DNA from: Tectiglobus sp039183375
Lineage (GTDB): Bacteria; Pseudomonadota; Alphaproteobacteria; Rhizobiales; Hyphomicrobiaceae
Length of the DNA stretch: 5,904 nt
Reading direction: 5' to 3'
Assembly: GCA_039183375.1 (NCBI GenBank)
Contig: JBCDBQ010000485.1
Coordinates: 1-5,904 of the forward strand
Shown here in pieces: positions 5,602-5,904 of this stretch; the stretch's first letter is position 1, and each line of letters opens with the position of its first letter. The notes beneath the pieces are model-generated. The model searched no databases. It saw only the letters and a program-made list of their open reading frames with translations, and was not told where the DNA came from. Made by a program: the position numbers and the translations under genes.

Positions 5602-5904
5602 CTAGACCTTGTGTGTGAGCGCCTGATCTCTGAACTCTGCCTCGATATCCTCACCATCCCGTACACGATGCTTCGTGATTTCGCCGATGTCGACGCCATC
5701 CTCAATACCCACGCTCACGGGAGATGTATCACCATCACCTTCTGAATCGGTCTCTGCATCGGCTGCAGCCACAATTGCCTTGCCCGACGCTGCGCCCCCG
5801 CCCTGCCCTGCCGGGTCCTCCGCACCAATTTCGGCAAGTGCAGAGATGGTCGATTGGACGGCGGCTTTGGCCTCTGCTTCGACACCGGTAATCATGTCTG
5901 TCAG
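5602..5904 (-). CDS. Unrecognised acidic protein, C-terminal part (runs off window)
   Basis: This frame is open from the window edge to a TAG at 5602-5604, giving 100 visible residues. An ATG at 5895 is in frame, but the frame stays open through LTD to the edge and no ribosome-binding site can be judged, so the true start is probably outside. The segment is Ala-rich at first (VEAEAKAAVQSTISALAEIG), passes through a Gly-rich linker (GQGGGAASG) and then becomes strongly acidic (over a fifth Asp/Glu), ending EAEFRDQALTHKV. This looks like a disordered tail of a larger protein. I see no domain. It converges with the membrane-protein gene. It could also be a chance open frame in GC-rich DNA. Confidence 0.45.
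   Translation of the reverse strand: MTDMITGVEAEAKAAVQSTISALAEIGAEDPAGQGGGAASGKAIVAAADAETDSEGDGDTSPVSVGIEDGVDIGEITKHRVRDGEDIEAEFRDQALTHKV

Noticed and set aside
1..5904. CRISPR array, tRNA or rRNA genes, toxin-antitoxin pair
   Set aside because: No regularly spaced direct repeats, no cloverleaf or rRNA-like sequence were seen. The small genes at 107 and 313 lack toxin or antitoxin features (one is secreted).

Overview
The window looks like an accessory or plasmid-borne region of an alphaproteobacterium. A Rhodobacterales (Roseobacter-group) origin is the best guess. It rests on the protein character of the VirB6/VirB11 genes, on an IS91-type element, and on short degenerate intergenic motifs that I associate with that group. 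This is inference from reading; no database was searched.

Region 1 (1-1821, + strand) is the tail of a conjugation-type (VirB/T-type) type IV secretion operon. It holds the last 35 residues of a VirB11 ATPase, a 69-residue DUF4177-like protein, a 134-residue secreted four-cysteine protein of unknown function, and a complete VirB6/TrbL inner-membrane channel subunit. The first three genes are joined by 4-base ATGA overlaps, and virB6 starts three bases after the third stop, so this is one translationally coupled unit.

Region 2 (about 1822-4510) is an IS91-family rolling-circle element on the - strand. It encodes a tyrosine recombinase (XerC/D-like, all catalytic residues visible), followed 10 bases later by a full-length IS91 HUH transposase with zinc-finger cysteines. 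The recombinase has a perfect AGGAGG ribosome-binding site, and the transposase appears to start at TTG. The ends were not resolved. A GAAC tetranucleotide at 1857-1860, just after virB6, is a candidate target next to the ori end. The element lies directly downstream of virB6 and cuts the secretion operon off from whatever used to follow it.

Region 3 (4511-5489) is a divergent pair: a MarR-family regulator (-) and a 150-residue four-helix membrane protein (+). Between them is a striking doubly nested inverted repeat with a single centre of symmetry. The simplest reading is that MarR controls itself and the membrane protein.

Region 4 (5490-5904) has about 110 bases without a gene, then the C-terminal 100 residues of an unrecognised acidic protein (-) that runs off the window edge.
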